Made by a program: the position numbers and the translations under genes. Shown here one piece after another: positions 1 through 9,188 of a stretch of DNA of 64,000 nucleotides. Position 1 is the first letter of the stretch. The number at the start of each line of letters is the position of its first letter. The notes below the pieces were generated by a model that ran no database searches, was not told the origin of the DNA, and saw only the letters and a list, made by a program, of their open reading frames with translations. The DNA comes from Pantanalinema sp. GBBB05 (GTDB taxonomy: Bacteria; Cyanobacteriota; Cyanobacteriia; Leptolyngbyales; Leptolyngbyaceae): positions 39,669 through 103,668 of the forward strand of contig VRZD01000023.1 in assembly GCA_016743235.1 (NCBI GenBank), in the 5' to 3' direction.

Positions 1-1685
1 GATCGGTTAGCTCCCTTTTGCTCGATTGTGGTCGTTACCTTCAACCCAGCACTGCGATCGCCCCCTACAGCTAACTGCAAAATCTTGCCTGCCAGTAGAG
101 ATTTGAAGCGGGGACGCAATCGGTTAATCGCATCCGGGAGAGCCTCATTAGCGCGATCGAAGGAGGCAGTAATGGGCGACAGTCCAGCTGTGAATAAACC
201 CACACTGTTGACGGGCGGTAGGTCAGCAATTTTCTGCTGTTGTGCCTGCTTTAAGTAAGCTGGATTCATCCGTCCCAGCAGATAATCCACAGTGGATCCC
301 TGGATTTGAGACACAACTTCAATGCGATCGACGCTGCGAAGGGCAGTGAGGGCAGAAGACTGATCCTGCCCCAAGGAGCCATCCAGTCCAAGGCGTAACT
401 TCAAGTCAGTTGGCACCCCCCGCACCTGCTCCCGCAGTAGCATTCCTGGTTTTATATCACCGATCTGTCCTTGCTTCACCTTGCCATAACCCACCAATCC
501 ACGCCGGGAAGTCTGTTCAATTTCGCCCAGGCTCTTGCCACTGGCATCAATTAACGTGAAGACTGAGCCTGAGTCGGTTGCTTCTAGGCTGCGGGAGGAC
601 ACCCCACCCAACCAGAACTCAATCTGCCCACCAGAAACACTCTTAATCACTGCCTCTGCAGCTGGAATGGTCGGGGTCAGGAAATAGATGGGCTTTTGTC
701 CGTTACTGTCTGGGTTAGCGGCATAAATTGGAACTTGGGTTAAACCCGCATTCTTAGCTACATCCTGTGTACTGCGTTGCAGATTGACATAAACTGTTCC
801 AACCCCTTCGGTGCGCGTCTGTTGCCATAGATAGCGGGTCAGCAGGTAGGTAAAGGCTCCCGCAGAAAAGCCACTAAATGGTACATCAGCCGCTAACTGG
901 TCATACTGGGCAGAGCCGATCGCCACTCCCTTGGCAATGCCTTTACGACGCATTTCAGCCAAATCCTGCGGCTCCAACTTCAGTCTTGCCATCCACTGTT
1001 TCTGAAACTCCAGTTCTGTGGGACTGGGATTGGCAGGTTGATCGCCGCTCAATCGGGAAGGCGTTGCCCGGAATGCCAAATTACCCCGTGTACCACCGCC
1101 CGAATGGCAACTGTCTAGCACTACTGTCACCAGATCCGTTGGTAGTGCCGACATTAGTAAAAACAGGCTGCGTCCCATGATGTCTTCCACCTGATCCGGT
1201 TGAGTGGAAGCCCGATCGAAGGGAACGATCGTGCCGTTGACACCCTTGCCATCTTGGGTGAAACCGGGAATCGGATCGGTGTCCAGGACAAGAGAACCAT
1301 GCCCAGAGAAGTGAAAAACTACGACATCCCCTGGTTTTGTCTGCTGAATCAGGTGCGTCTCAAAGGCTTCCAGAATAGTTTGGCGATTTGGTTTTAGATT
1401 AGATGTATTGCTGACAACCAAAATATCGCTGGGATTAAATCCAAACCGATGTACTAATAACTCCCGTTGTAACTCCACATCTGTGAGACAACCAGCCAGC
1501 GATCGCACCGGCTCGGGATAATCATTGATACCCACCAGTAGGGCTAACTTTCTGCCAGGAGTACCCTGTGCCAGAACGTTGCCGTACTGCTCGCCTTGGC
1601 GAAACAAGTCCAAGTGACTCAAACTAATACTGGCTAACGCGGATCCAGCAAATTGCAAAAAGTGACGACGATTGATGGGGGGCAT
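1..1685 (-). CDS. Tat-exported caspase-family (C14, orthocaspase) protease, 3' end beyond the window
   Basis: My own translation from the ATG at 1685-1683 stays open to the left edge (561 codons), so the C-terminus is missing. The N-terminus has a twin-arginine signal (NRRHFLQF followed by a hydrophobic stretch), predicting folded export to the periplasm or outside. The caspase fold follows: LALLVGINDYPE near residue 48, the catalytic histidine in FHFSGHG (H129) and the catalytic cysteine in LDSCHSGG (C193). After about residue 330 comes a region of roughly 230 residues that I cannot assign firmly; related proteins often carry DUF4384-type domains there. Orthocaspases cleave after Arg or Lys, and both dyad residues are present, so it is probably active. 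It lies 194 bp downstream of a TPR-CHAT gene on the same strand, so two caspase-fold proteins are neighbours. The family call is strong; the substrate is unknown. Confidence 0.9.
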   Translation of the reverse strand, partial: MPPINRRHFLQFAGSALASISLSHLDLFRQGEQYGNVLAQGTPGRKLALLVGINDYPEPVRSLAGCLTDVELQRELLVHRFGFNPSDILVVSNTSNLKPNRQTILEAFETHLIQQTKPGDVVVFHFSGHGSLVLDTDPIPGFTQDGKGVNGTIVPFDRASTQPDQVEDIMGRSLFLLMSALPTDLVTVVLDSCHSGGGTRGNLAFRATPSRLSGDQPANPSPTELEFQKQWMARLKLEPQDLAEMRRKGIAKGVAIGSAQYDQLAADVPFSGFSAGAFTYLLTRYLWQQTRTEGVGTVYVNLQRSTQDVAKNAGLTQVPIYAANPDSNGQKPIYFLTPTIPAAEAVIKSVSGGQIEFWLGGVSSRSLEATDSGSVFTLIDASGKSLGEIEQTSRRGLVGYGKVKQGQIGDIKPGMLLREQVRGVPTDLKLRLGLDGSLGQDQSSALTALRSVDRIEVVSQIQGSTVDYLLGRMNPAYLKQAQQQKIADLPPVNSVGLFTAGLSPITASFDRANEALPDAINRLRPRFKSLLAGKILQLAVGGDRSAGLKVTTTIEQKGANR

Positions 1686-1879
1686 CTTCAAACTTTCCTG
1701 ATGACAACAATTGAGTCGAGTTAGCTTATTCTTGATCACTCAGGCGCGATCGCAGTGATGCAATTGTGTCACAAACTATTACCAATCCAAATGAACCTGG
1801 AGCGATCTTGTCTGTGCTCAAACGGTGGTGCAATAAGATTCAGCGATCGCGAACGGATGAGAACGTAATATGTTCCTCC

Positions 1880-4800
1880 TTATTCCGCTTCGCCAATTAA
1901 GGTAAATGCTGCCCAGTTAAGCGGTTCGGGATATTTCTGTTTGGTCGTCAGCATTGCCTGACGCAGGGCTTGCGCTTTGTCGGGAGTCTTCTGCAAATTC
2001 TGGTAAAACTCCGTCATCAAAAAAGCCGTGGAATCATCGGGGACTTTCCAGAGAGAGACAATAATGCTGGGTACTCCAGCCGTGATCAGCGATCGCGATA
2101 GTCCAATCACCCCATCCCCGGTAATTCTGCCCCGTCCCGTATCGCAGGCACTCAAAACGACGAGTTCGGCATTCAGTTTCATCTCTAGAATTTCGGCGGC
2201 GGTGAGTAAGCCATCATTCAGTTGACCATTGCCAGCAGGAGCCAGGGCGATCGCACCGGGAACACCCAAGCCTTTCACGTCATCCAGTAATCCGTGGGTG
2301 GCAAAGTGAATCAGTCGTGCATTGGGCATTTGTTGGGCGATCGCGGTTTTGGTTGCCTGCTGTCCGGTGATGGCTTGCGTGTTCAAGAGTTGGGCGATTG
2401 CCAAAGCTTCCTGTTTGGCTCCTGGCAGGTCTGACAATTGCACGGGTGTATCCCCCAACTGTGTCACGACCTTTGGCATGGTTGGATTCCCGACAATCAG
2501 GGATTTACCAGCGACCGATTGGCGCGATGTCAGGCGATCGCGTTGCTGGCGAGTGAGTTCCAACACTTGAATCGAAGGTGCAGTTAGAATTGTATGTTGT
2601 TCAATTAGTGCTGTGCCATTGGCATCCAGTAGTGCTGGGAACGGCACCAGAAACAGCTCACCCTGCGGCATGAAGATTACCCGCTGATTAGGATCTTGGG
2701 GCAGGAGCGGGGCGATCGGTGCAATCAGTAGTTGGTGCAGTTGTTTTAGATTGCGAGTCTGCTTTTCCTGTTGTCGTTTCAGAAACTCCGGTGACAAAGC
2801 AACTTCCACATCTGCCCGACCCCTGACTCCCATGCCCTCTCGACTTTGCACCACTAACTGAGCCAGGTTAGTATTCTGTTGCTGCCACAACGGTTTCAGG
2901 TCTACTTTGCGGAAAGTGATATCATCTTGAGGTGGGATCACCCAGATATACAGTTCAGATTGCCGCGCTTCCTCTTTGCCTTGGATTTGGAAGTCGTCGA
3001 AGATAACGGAATACTGCACCAGGGTTGCATTCTGTGCCCTGGCAATTTGTTGGATCTCCTGCAAAGTAGGCGGTTTAGTTCCTTTCAACGTCATGGATGC
3101 CTGCTGCGCTTGAGGAATTAATGACGTTGCCTCCTGACCGCTCAACCGCTGTGCCAATAATTCCACAAACGCTCGCGCCCGACCCCGCTCCGCAATTTCT
3201 AAGGCAGCATTGGGCTGATTCTGGGCAACCAGGACTTTTTGTAACGTGCGATAGGTTACGGTTTGCTGCTCAAAAATAGAGACCTTGTTGGCATCATTTT
3301 CAGCCCCTGTTTGGCGCAGCAATTCCCAGGTGGCAACTCCATCCATTAGTGTTTTGATCGCCACCACTAAGTTACCGGATTTGAACAGTGCGTTCCCTAG
3401 ATTATTCAGGGCAATTCCTTCCCCCTGTTGGTTCTTGATTTGCCTGGCGACGGCTAAAGCTTGTTCATGGAACTCGATCGCTTTGCCATAGTTACCCAGT
3501 GAGAAGTAAGCAAGTCCCAAATTGCCCAAGTTTGTTCCTTCCCTCTCACGGGCTTTGACCTCCCTGGCGATGGCTAAAGCTTGTTCGTGAAACTCGATCG
3601 CTTTGCCATAGTTGCCGAGAGTGCGGTAAGCAACTCCCAAATTGCCCAGGATACTTCCTTCGCCTTGCCTGTTCTTGATTTCCCTGGTGATGGCTAAAGC
3701 TTGTTCGTGGAACTCGATCGCTCTGCTGTAGTTACCCAATAAGAAGTAAGCACTGCCCAAATTGCCCAGAGCATTACCTTCGCCCTGCCTGTTCTTGATT
3801 TCCCTGGTGATGGCTAAAGCTTGTTCGTGGAACTCGATCGCTTTGCCATAGTTGCCGAGATCGCGGTAAGCAAGTCCCAAACCATCCAGAGCACTGCTTT
3901 CCCCCCCACGATCTTTGATTTGCTTGGCGATGGCTAAAGCTTGTTCGTGGAACTCGATTGCTTTGCCATAGTTGCCGAGAGCGCCGTAAGCAAGTCCCAA
4001 ATTGCCTAGAGCATTACCTTCGCCTTGCCTGTCTTTGATTTCCCTGGCGATGGCTAAAGCTTGTTCGTGGAACTCGATCGCTTTGCCATAGTTGCCGAGA
4101 GCGCGGTAAGCAAGTCCCAAACCATCCAGAGCATTGCTTTCCCCCCCACGATCTTTGATTTGCTTGGCGATGGTTAGATGCTGTTCATAAAACTCGGTCG
4201 CTCTGCTGTAGTTACCCAATAAGAAGTAAGCACTGCCCAAATTGCCGAGGGCATTACCTTCGCCTTGCCTGTCTTTGATTTCCCTGGTGATGGCTAAAGC
4301 TTGTTCGTGAAACTCGGTCGCTTTGCCATAGTTACCGATCGCGCGGTATGCAAGTCCCAAATTGCTTAATACACGCCCCTCCCCCAGTCGAGCCTTAATT
4401 CCCCGATAAATTTGGAGTGCCTGCTGCCAGGACTGAAACGCTGCTTCAAATTGGCTGGTTTGATATTGCTGAATTCCCTGTTGTAACAGACGGTCAGCTT
4501 CGACTTTCTGGAACGAAGCTGGTACATTACTGTTCGTAATTTGCTGCGCTGCGTCTAAAACTTGTTGAGCAAGTTTCTCGATCTCAGAGTTATTTAATTC
4601 TTTGGCGATCGCGATCGCTTGTTGACTGAGTTCTAACGCTTTAGCTATATTTCCTAATCGCAAGTTTGTTTCACCCAAGCCAATTAAGGCAGCTCCTTCC
4701 CCAGGGCGATGTTTCAACTGTCGATAGAGAGTGCGAGCCTGTTTCAGGGATTGAATTGCTACCTGAAGCTGGTTAGTTTGGATCTGTTGAGTCCCTTGTT

Positions 4801-5584
4801 GCAACAGGCGATCGGCTTCACGTTTCTGTGGGTTAGTGGCTATTTGGGCTGCTTGTAGAACTTGGCGGGCAAGTTTCTCCATTTCAGCGCTATTTAGTTC
4901 TTTAGCGATCGCAAGTGCCTGTTGACTGAGTTCCAACGCTTTAGCTGGATTTCCCAATCTCAAGTTTGTTTCACATAAGCCAATTAAGGCAGCACCTTCA
5001 CCAGCACGATGTTGAAGCCGTCGATAGAGGGTGAGAGCCTGTTCCAGGGATTGAACGGCTGCCGGAAGCTGGTTAGTTTGGATCTGTTGAGTTCCCTGTT
5101 GCAAGAGGCGATCTGCTTCACGTTTCTGGGGGTTATCGGCTATTTGGGCTGCTTGTAGAACTTGGCGGGCAAACTTTTCCATTTCAGGATTATTCAGTTC
5201 TTTGGCGATCGCGAGTGCTTGTTGGCTAAGTTCCAACGCTTTAACTACATTTCCTAATCGCAAGTTTGTTTCACCCAAGCCAATTAAGGCAGCGCCTTCA
5301 CCAGGGCGGTGTTGAAGCTGTCGATAGATGGTGAGAGCCTGTTCCAGGGATTGAACGGCTGCCGGAAGCTGGTTAGTTTGGATTTGCTGAATCCCCTGCT
5401 GTAACAGGCGATCGGCTTCAACCTTGCGATCCTGGATGGTTTGAGCAGTGGCAGGGTGAAGGGGAAAGATAAGGGACGGGTAAAGAAGGAAGAGTAAAGG
5501 GTGCAGGGAAAGGGACAACAGAAACAAGAAAAACCTTTTCTGCCTTCTGCCTTCTGCCTTCTGCCGTCTCATCTGGGGGCGCAT
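1880..5584 (-). CDS. Exported TPR-CHAT protein (caspase-fold protease), 1234 aa
   Basis: The basic N-terminus is followed by a long hydrophobic segment (residues 18-47) ending in ATAQT, which looks like a signal peptide. Residues 54-353 are three near-identical 100-residue TPR-like units (KxEADRLLQQG...). Then come about ten 40-residue TPRs of the type GNLGLAYxxLGNYGKAIEFHEQAL. The C-terminal CHAT domain carries HFATHG (H1097) and LSACDTGRG (C1147), the caspase-like dyad. CHAT-TPR proteins are proteases or scaffolds in which the TPRs bind partners. The start is supported by AGGA 8 nt upstream and by alignment with the paralogue at 6622-9138. Compared with that paralogue it has the extra three 100-residue units and more 40-residue repeats. 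It is transcribed towards the orthocaspase gene. Family and active site are clear; function is unknown. Confidence 0.9.
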   Translation of the reverse strand: MRPQMRRQKAEGRRQKRFFLFLLSLSLHPLLFLLYPSLIFPLHPATAQTIQDRKVEADRLLQQGIQQIQTNQLPAAVQSLEQALTIYRQLQHRPGEGAALIGLGETNLRLGNVVKALELSQQALAIAKELNNPEMEKFARQVLQAAQIADNPQKREADRLLQQGTQQIQTNQLPAAVQSLEQALTLYRRLQHRAGEGAALIGLCETNLRLGNPAKALELSQQALAIAKELNSAEMEKLARQVLQAAQIATNPQKREADRLLQQGTQQIQTNQLQVAIQSLKQARTLYRQLKHRPGEGAALIGLGETNLRLGNIAKALELSQQAIAIAKELNNSEIEKLAQQVLDAAQQITNSNVPASFQKVEADRLLQQGIQQYQTSQFEAAFQSWQQALQIYRGIKARLGEGRVLSNLGLAYRAIGNYGKATEFHEQALAITREIKDRQGEGNALGNLGSAYFLLGNYSRATEFYEQHLTIAKQIKDRGGESNALDGLGLAYRALGNYGKAIEFHEQALAIAREIKDRQGEGNALGNLGLAYGALGNYGKAIEFHEQALAIAKQIKDRGGESSALDGLGLAYRDLGNYGKAIEFHEQALAITREIKNRQGEGNALGNLGSAYFLLGNYSRAIEFHEQALAITREIKNRQGEGSILGNLGVAYRTLGNYGKAIEFHEQALAIAREVKAREREGTNLGNLGLAYFSLGNYGKAIEFHEQALAVARQIKNQQGEGIALNNLGNALFKSGNLVVAIKTLMDGVATWELLRQTGAENDANKVSIFEQQTVTYRTLQKVLVAQNQPNAALEIAERGRARAFVELLAQRLSGQEATSLIPQAQQASMTLKGTKPPTLQEIQQIARAQNATLVQYSVIFDDFQIQGKEEARQSELYIWVIPPQDDITFRKVDLKPLWQQQNTNLAQLVVQSREGMGVRGRADVEVALSPEFLKRQQEKQTRNLKQLHQLLIAPIAPLLPQDPNQRVIFMPQGELFLVPFPALLDANGTALIEQHTILTAPSIQVLELTRQQRDRLTSRQSVAGKSLIVGNPTMPKVVTQLGDTPVQLSDLPGAKQEALAIAQLLNTQAITGQQATKTAIAQQMPNARLIHFATHGLLDDVKGLGVPGAIALAPAGNGQLNDGLLTAAEILEMKLNAELVVLSACDTGRGRITGDGVIGLSRSLITAGVPSIIVSLWKVPDDSTAFLMTEFYQNLQKTPDKAQALRQAMLTTKQKYPEPLNWAAFTLIGEAE
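3440..4400 (-). repeat. Tandem 120-bp repeats encoding 40-residue TPRs
   Basis: The phrase containing AACTCGATCG and CTTTGCCATAG or CTCTGCTGTAG recurs every 120 bp, at about 3472, 3592, 3712, 3832, 3952, 4072, 4192 and 4312. Each unit encodes one TPR. High nucleotide identity between units implies recent expansion or gene conversion. Confidence 0.9.
4526..5425 (-). repeat. Three tandem 300-bp repeats in the TPR-CHAT gene
   Basis: Units 5126-5425, 4826-5125 and 4526-4825 each encode exactly 100 residues beginning KVEADRLLQQ or KREADRLLQQ and ending near QAAQIA. The paralogue at 6622-9138 has only the single unit that follows here (KVEADRLLQQGIQQYQ), so the triplication is specific to this gene. 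Confidence 0.88.
5538..5565. repeat. Heptanucleotide repeat (TTCTGCC x4) inside the signal-peptide codons
   Basis: Four perfect head-to-tail copies of TTCTGCC. Because the unit is seven bases, each copy is read in a new frame, giving the Arg/Lys/Gln-rich stretch before the hydrophobic segment of the 1880-5584 product. It resembles the short tandemly repeated heptamers (STRR) known from cyanobacteria. Confidence 0.8.
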
Positions 5585-5612
5585 GGGGAAATCCTACTAG
5601 GGCAACAAGTTG

Positions 5613-5633
5613 CTTGTCGTTAATGTATCACTC
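5613..5633 (-). promoter_or_regulatory. Conserved element upstream of TPR-CHAT gene, copy 1
   Basis: This 21-bp block (plus-strand CTTGTCGTTAAT followed by TATCACTC after one variable base) lies 29 bp before the start codon. It is repeated with one mismatch 30 bp before the start of the paralogous gene at 9138. Flanking sequence is not conserved to the same degree, suggesting a shared promoter or leader element. Confidence 0.45.
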
Positions 5634-5844
5634 TCAGTAGCAGGAAAGATATGCAACTTTGGTAAAAATGCGGTGAGGAGTATATTCTTACCATTGCATA
5701 GGTTCGCCAGCAGCAGAGTGATAGCCATTGAGAGTGAGTGATGGGCATCATCGCGATATTCACATTTCACTTTCTATGTAAACCTGCCGTTGGTTGTTGG
5801 ATGGCTGGCAATCATTTGAATTCACAAAGCATAAGGAAGATAAC

Positions 5845-6516
5845 ATGATTCAGAAAACGCTTTCACTGTTGACCTCTGTTGCGATCGTGGCATGGAGTAG
5901 TGGCTCTGCTGGCGCCTTTAGCTTGATTGGTTCCGAACTAAGACTGCGTACCGAAGCGCAATCCACACCAACTAGTCAGCTATTTGTCACGTCTTTTCCT
6001 GCATCTGCAACTGTCAGCGAGTCGGTTGTCGAGTTTCCTAATATCGCCAGCTTGTTTGACCCAACGGTTGGCGTTCCATTAGGGTTTGCCAGATCCCTTG
6101 TCAATGTTGCGATCGATGCTGGCTCAAATTACCTGGAGATCGATTTCGATAATGCTGGATCTGGTTTATATGCAACTGGATTCAAGAATACCTATGTATT
6201 CACATTCACTGCCCCCCTTGCCTTGCAGATTACTGATGTTGCGATCGATCCACGCACAACCTTAGGCTTAACCGCCGATCGCGTCACCTTTAGCGGCAAC
6301 GAGTTATTTGTCAATGTCAGTGGGTTATTGTTCAATCGCAACTCACTGGCTCGGCTCAACGTGAGTGGCGTTACTCCCTCTGACCCTGCTGACCCCGATA
6401 CCGGGATTTTGCCTTCCCCTGGTAACACGGCGGCTGTCCCAGAACCTACTACTATGTTGGGAATTGCGCTAGCAGGGAGTGGATTCGCTTACTTCAAGCG
6501 TCGTCGCTCCGTATAG
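5845..6516 (+). CDS. PEP-CTERM sorting-domain protein, 223 aa
   Basis: I chose the ATG at 5845 because AAGGAAG lies just upstream and the protein then begins with a clean signal peptide (MIQKTLSLL..., ending ...SAGA). An upstream in-frame ATG at 5794 would add 17 polar residues. The mature part has a beta-rich composition without a recognised domain. The C-terminus is a classic PEP-CTERM signal: VPEP at the border, a hydrophobic helix, then FKRRRSV. Such proteins are recognised by an exosortase, processed and placed at the cell surface or in the matrix. The gene sits between two minus-strand TPR-CHAT paralogues, transcribed against them. Its specific role is unknown. Confidence 0.88.
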   Translation: MIQKTLSLLTSVAIVAWSSGSAGAFSLIGSELRLRTEAQSTPTSQLFVTSFPASATVSESVVEFPNIASLFDPTVGVPLGFARSLVNVAIDAGSNYLEIDFDNAGSGLYATGFKNTYVFTFTAPLALQITDVAIDPRTTLGLTADRVTFSGNELFVNVSGLLFNRNSLARLNVSGVTPSDPADPDTGILPSPGNTAAVPEPTTMLGIALAGSGFAYFKRRRSV

Positions 6517-6560
6517 CCTTGCATTGAAGGCGCTACTCTTGCCATCCTCCAGTCTGATCG

Positions 6561-6598
6561 CCAAACTTCTTCTCCCAAATTTGGGAGAAGAAGTTTGG
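6561..6598. terminator. Perfect 38-bp palindrome between convergent genes
   Basis: Two 19-base arms (CCAAACTTCTTCTCCCAAA and its exact complement) meet without a spacer between the 3' ends of the PEP-CTERM gene (stop at 6516) and the TPR-CHAT gene (stop at 6622). The position suggests a bidirectional terminator. There is no T-tract, so a REP-like or structural role is also possible. Confidence 0.55.
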
Positions 6599-6621
6599 GT
6601 TCAAATTCAGACTACCTGGTG

Positions 6622-9138
6622 CTATTCCGCTTCCCCAATTAAGGTAAAGGCTGCCCAATGTAATGGGTCAGAATATTTTTGTTTTGCCGCCAGCATTGCC
6701 TGTCGGAGTGCCTGAGCTTTGTCATTCGTGGTGCTGAGATTTTTGTAAAACTCTGTCATCAGGAATGCCGTAGAGTCATCGGGAACTTTCCATAACGACA
6801 CAACAATACTGGGAACGCCTGCGGTAATCAACGATCGCGACAGTCCAATCACACCATCGCCTGTAATCTCACCCCGTCCGGTATCACAGGCACTCAGGAC
6901 AACCAGTTCCGCATTTAACTTCATATCTAGAATTTCATCAGACGTGAGCAAGCCATCGTTGAGTTGATTGTTGCCAACCGGAGCCAGCGCGATCGCCCCC
7001 GGTACGCCCAACCCTTTAGTGTCATCCAGTAATCCGTGGGTTGCCAGATGAATGATGCGAGCCTGCGGCATTTGTTGGGCGATCGCGCTTTCCGTTGCCT
7101 CTGCCCCGGTAATCGCTTTGGTCTTGAGCAAACCGGCAATGGCTAATGCCTCACGTTTCGCCCCTGGTAGGTCAGACAATTGCACAGGCGTTTTTCCCAC
7201 CTGCGTCACCACCTTGGGCATAACCGGATTGCCAACCACCAAAGCATTTTGAATGTTAGCTGTTGAAGTTTGTATGGCTTGCCGTTGCTGCCGGGTTAAC
7301 TCCAACACTTGAATCGACGGTGCAGTGAGAATCGTATGTTGTTCAATTAAGGACTTGTTGTTGACATCGAGCAATGCTGGGAACGGCACCAGAAACAGTT
7401 CATATTGCGGTATGAAGATAACGTGCTGATTGGGGTCTCGGGGTAAAAGATCGGCGATCGGTTGAATCAATAACCCATGCAGTTGTTTCAGATTGCGGGT
7501 CTGCTGTTCCTGTTGTTGTTTCAGGAACTCCGGTGACAGGGTAACTTCCACATCTGCCCGTCCTCTAGCCCCCATTGCCATCCGACTTTGCACCACCACA
7601 TCTACCAGAGATGAATTCTGCTGTTGCCACAGAGATTTGAGGTCAGCCTTGCGGAAAGTAATTTCCCCGGTGGGCGGAATGACCCAAATGTAAATCTCTG
7701 ACTCACGCCATTCCTGTTTACCTTGAATTTTGAACTCGTTGAAGAGAATGGAGTACTGTACTAATGTTGCGTTTTCTACTTTTGCAATTTGTTGAATCTG
7801 CTGAAGAGCAAGTGGAGCAGTCGTGGGCAGGTTGGCTGCTGACAACTGATTCCTATCTGCTAATCTCTGTGTCAATAACTCCACAAATGCCCGCGCCCGT
7901 CCTTCTTCGGCAATCTCTAAAGCAGCATTGGTTTTCTTCTGCGCTATTAGAACTTGCTGCAATGTGCGATAAGCGACAGCCTGTAGTTCAAAGATTGAAA
8001 CCTTGTTAGTATCATTGCTGCCAACTCTTTGCCGAATCGCTTCTAGAACAAGAATGCTATCAAACAGAACTTTCTCAGCCAAAGCTAGATTGCCAGAGTT
8101 GAAGAGTGCTAATCCCAAATTATTTAGGATATTTCCTTCGCTCTGTCGATCTTTGATTTCTCTCGCAATGATTAAACTCTGCTGGTAATACTCGATCGCC
8201 TTGCTGTAGCGACCTAGAGCATCGTGAATACTTCCTAGATTAGCGAGGGCTACCTTTTCACCCCAACGATCTTTAATTTCCCTTGTAATGGCTAAACTCT
8301 GTTGGTGGTACTCAATCGCTATGCGATAGTTGCTCAATTCATAGTAAACATTCCCTAAGTTGCTTAAGGCTATTCCTTCACCCTGGCGGTCTTTAATTGC
8401 TCTCGCAATCGCTAAACTCTGCTCATGATACTTGATCGCTCTAGCAGCGTCACCTAAAGCTCCGTAAACACTTCCCAGTTTACCCAGATTGTCTCCTTGC
8501 CTCTTTCGATTTTTGATTTCCTGTGCGATCGCTAAACTTTGTTTGTAATACTCAATTGCTTTGCCATAGTTAGCTAAATTTTTGTAAACAAGACCTAAAT
8601 TGCTTAGAGCATCTCCTTCTCCCTGGCGGTCTTTAATTTCTTGTGCAATGGCTAAGCTTTGTTCGTAATACTCAATTGCTTTGCTATAATCTCCCAGCGA
8701 CTGGTAGGCACTACCCAAATAGTTCAATAGAGTTCCTTCACTATGTCGGTCTTTGGTCTCTCGTGAAATTACTAATGCTTGTTGATGATACGCAACCATT
8801 TTGTCATAGTCATCTAAAAAATAGTAAGCGAGACCCAGATTGCTTAGTGCGTTTCCTTCGCCATATCGGTCTTTAATATCCCGGTAAATCTGAAGTGCCT
8901 GCTGCCAAGAACTGAGTGCAGCCTCAAATTGGCGGATCTGATATTGCTGCATTCCCACTTGTAATAGGCGATCCCCTTCAACTTTGCGGTCTTGCATTGT
9001 TTGGGCAGCAGCGGGGAGGAAGAGAGGAAAGGAAAAGGAGAAAGGAAAGATGGGGAGGAGAGGGAGGAATAATAGGAACCATAAGAAGCTTCTCTGCCTT
9101 CTGCCTTTCAGCCTCTGCCTTCTCATCCGGGGGCACAT
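6622..9138 (-). CDS. Exported TPR-CHAT protein (caspase-fold protease), 838 aa
   Basis: Paralogue of the 1880-5584 product. The ATG at 9138 is preferred over one 10 codons upstream because AGGAG precedes it and MCPRMRRQ aligns with MRPQMRRQ of the paralogue. A basic stretch and a hydrophobic segment ending PAAAQT form a signal peptide. The TPR region starts with one KVEGDRLLQVG unit followed by about seven 40-residue repeats (AIEYYEQSLAIAQEIKDRQGEG type). The CHAT domain carries HLATHG (H701) and LSACDTGRG (C751), so the dyad is intact. The CHAT halves of the two proteins are very similar, the TPR halves differ in copy number. The conserved 5' element and PEP-CTERM gene between the two copies suggest one duplicated unit. 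Substrate and partner are unknown. Confidence 0.9.
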   Translation of the reverse strand: MCPRMRRQRLKGRRQRSFLWFLLFLPLLPIFPFSFSFPLFLPAAAQTMQDRKVEGDRLLQVGMQQYQIRQFEAALSSWQQALQIYRDIKDRYGEGNALSNLGLAYYFLDDYDKMVAYHQQALVISRETKDRHSEGTLLNYLGSAYQSLGDYSKAIEYYEQSLAIAQEIKDRQGEGDALSNLGLVYKNLANYGKAIEYYKQSLAIAQEIKNRKRQGDNLGKLGSVYGALGDAARAIKYHEQSLAIARAIKDRQGEGIALSNLGNVYYELSNYRIAIEYHQQSLAITREIKDRWGEKVALANLGSIHDALGRYSKAIEYYQQSLIIAREIKDRQSEGNILNNLGLALFNSGNLALAEKVLFDSILVLEAIRQRVGSNDTNKVSIFELQAVAYRTLQQVLIAQKKTNAALEIAEEGRARAFVELLTQRLADRNQLSAANLPTTAPLALQQIQQIAKVENATLVQYSILFNEFKIQGKQEWRESEIYIWVIPPTGEITFRKADLKSLWQQQNSSLVDVVVQSRMAMGARGRADVEVTLSPEFLKQQQEQQTRNLKQLHGLLIQPIADLLPRDPNQHVIFIPQYELFLVPFPALLDVNNKSLIEQHTILTAPSIQVLELTRQQRQAIQTSTANIQNALVVGNPVMPKVVTQVGKTPVQLSDLPGAKREALAIAGLLKTKAITGAEATESAIAQQMPQARIIHLATHGLLDDTKGLGVPGAIALAPVGNNQLNDGLLTSDEILDMKLNAELVVLSACDTGRGEITGDGVIGLSRSLITAGVPSIVVSLWKVPDDSTAFLMTEFYKNLSTTNDKAQALRQAMLAAKQKYSDPLHWAAFTLIGEAE
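9093..9123. repeat. Degenerate heptamer repeat in the signal-peptide codons
   Basis: A decayed version of the TTCTGCC array at 5538-5565, in the same position relative to the start codon. It encodes the Arg-rich n-region (MRRQRLKGRRQR). Confidence 0.6.
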
Positions 9139-9167
9139 GGTGGAACTCTCCTGAGGGTGAAGAATCA

Positions 9168-9188
9168 CTTGTCGTTAATCTATCACTC
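9168..9188 (-). promoter_or_regulatory. Conserved element upstream of TPR-CHAT gene, copy 2
   Basis: Matches the block at 5613-5633 in 20 of 21 positions, 30 bp before the ATG at 9138. It is probably a shared promoter, operator or 5' leader. Confidence 0.45.

Noticed and set aside
3440..5425. Regular repeats that could suggest a CRISPR array
   Set aside because: The 120-bp and 300-bp units are coding TPR sequence in frame, without unique spacers.
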